A stretch of DNA of 8,712 nucleotides from Nonlabens sp. (GTDB taxonomy: Bacteria > Bacteroidota > Bacteroidia > Flavobacteriales > Flavobacteriaceae): positions 1 through 8,712 of the forward strand of contig JALZUY010000084.1 of the NCBI GenBank assembly GCA_023301395.1. The letters run 5' to 3'. Below are positions 8,344 through 8,712 of this stretch, one piece after another. The position numbers were made by a program, and so were the translations under genes. Positions within the stretch are counted from its first letter, which is position 1. Each line of letters opens with the position of its first letter. The notes beneath the pieces were generated by a model that was not told the origin of the DNA, made no database searches, and saw only the letters and a program-made list of their open reading frames with translations.

Positions 8344-8383
8344 TTTTTGTAATTACGCTTTCGCGAAAGCGTAATTACAAAAA
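8344..8383. repeat. Perfect 40-bp palindrome in the rpoB-rpoC spacer
   Basis: Two 20-bp arms are exact reverse complements with no spacer (centre 8363/8364; core acgctttcgcgaaagcgt). In RNA this gives an 18-bp stem with a CGCG loop. Because each arm begins with T5 and ends with A5, the hairpin is followed by A, not U, on both strands, so it does not look like an intrinsic terminator. That fits with rpoC needing read-through from rpoB. It could be an RNA processing or stability element, a protein-binding site, or a copy of a dispersed REP-like palindrome; the window contains only this copy. Confidence 0.9.
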
Positions 8384-8397
8384 TCACCGTTAAAAAA

Positions 8398-8712
8398 TTA
8401 ATCCTCGAGTCTTAGATCTAGTCCTAGACCTTTCAACTCGTGCATCAATACATTAAATGATTCTGGAAGACCAGGTTCTGGCATAGGTTCACCTTTTACG
8501 ATTGCCTCATAAGTTTTGGCTCTACCTATCACATCATCTGATTTTACAGTTAAGATCTCACGTAGAGTACTAGAAGCACCATATGCCTCAAGTGCCCAAA
8601 CTTCCATCTCTCCAAAACGCTGACCACCAAATTGTGCCTTACCACCAAGTGGCTGCTGGGTAATCAATGAATATGGTCCGATAGAACGCGCGTGCATCTT
8701 ATCATCTACCAT
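8398..8712 (-). CDS. rpoB: DNA-directed RNA polymerase subunit beta, C-terminal fragment
   Basis: The window holds the last 104 codons plus TAA; the gene continues past the right edge, and the Met at the edge is internal, not the start. The fragment matches the conserved beta C-terminus: VDDKMHARSIGPYSLITQQP, then GGKAQFGGQRFGEMEVWALE (23-42 of the fragment), LTVKSDDV, PGLPESFNVL and the acidic end LEDtaa. This part packs against beta' at the base of the clamp and joins the switch region, so it is needed for assembly of core polymerase. It lies directly upstream of rpoC in the usual order, and the two are presumably co-transcribed. No damage is visible in this part. Confidence 0.98.
   Translation of the reverse strand: MVDDKMHARSIGPYSLITQQPLGGKAQFGGQRFGEMEVWALEAYGASSTLREILTVKSDDVIGRAKTYEAIVKGEPMPEPGLPESFNVLMHELKGLGLDLRLED

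Noticed and set aside
8344..8383. Palindrome as a rho-independent terminator between rpoB and rpoC
   Set aside because: The hairpin is followed by A-runs, not T-runs, in both orientations, and rpoC needs read-through from rpoB.
8710..8712. ATG at the right edge as the start of a 104-residue gene
   Set aside because: The sequence is the conserved C-terminus of RpoB; the Met is internal and the gene continues outside the window.

Overview
The window reads as a chromosomal segment from a member of the Bacteroidota, most likely a marine-type Flavobacteriaceae. The evidence is the AT-rich DNA, the absence of Shine-Dalgarno sequences before the starts, a flavobacterial-type -7 box (TAnnTTTG), a beta' subunit of Bacteroidota type followed directly by a DUF3467 gene, and a very large secreted Asp/Gly-repeat protein. 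Genus cannot be fixed from the window alone.

All genes lie on the minus strand, so transcription runs from high to low coordinates. From right to left: (1) the last 104 codons of rpoB, cut by the right edge; (2) an 87-bp spacer holding a perfect 40-bp palindrome; (3) complete rpoC, 1435 codons; (4) a 101-codon DUF3467 gene starting 2 nt after the rpoC stop; (5) a strong intrinsic terminator directly after that gene; (6) an AT-rich intergenic region of about 400 bp with a candidate promoter; (7) a very long open frame with a signal peptide and thrombospondin-type-3-like DxDxDG repeats. This last gene is open at the left edge after 1092 codons.

rpoB, rpoC and the DUF3467 gene look like the end of one RNA polymerase transcription unit closed by the terminator. 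The surface protein appears to be a separate unit with its own promoter and has no evident functional link to the polymerase. The polymerase genes are ordinary and intact in the visible part. I see no clearly new multi-gene system. The items most worth a second look are the rpoB-rpoC palindrome, the tight rpoC-DUF3467 coupling, and the modular architecture of the large secreted protein.
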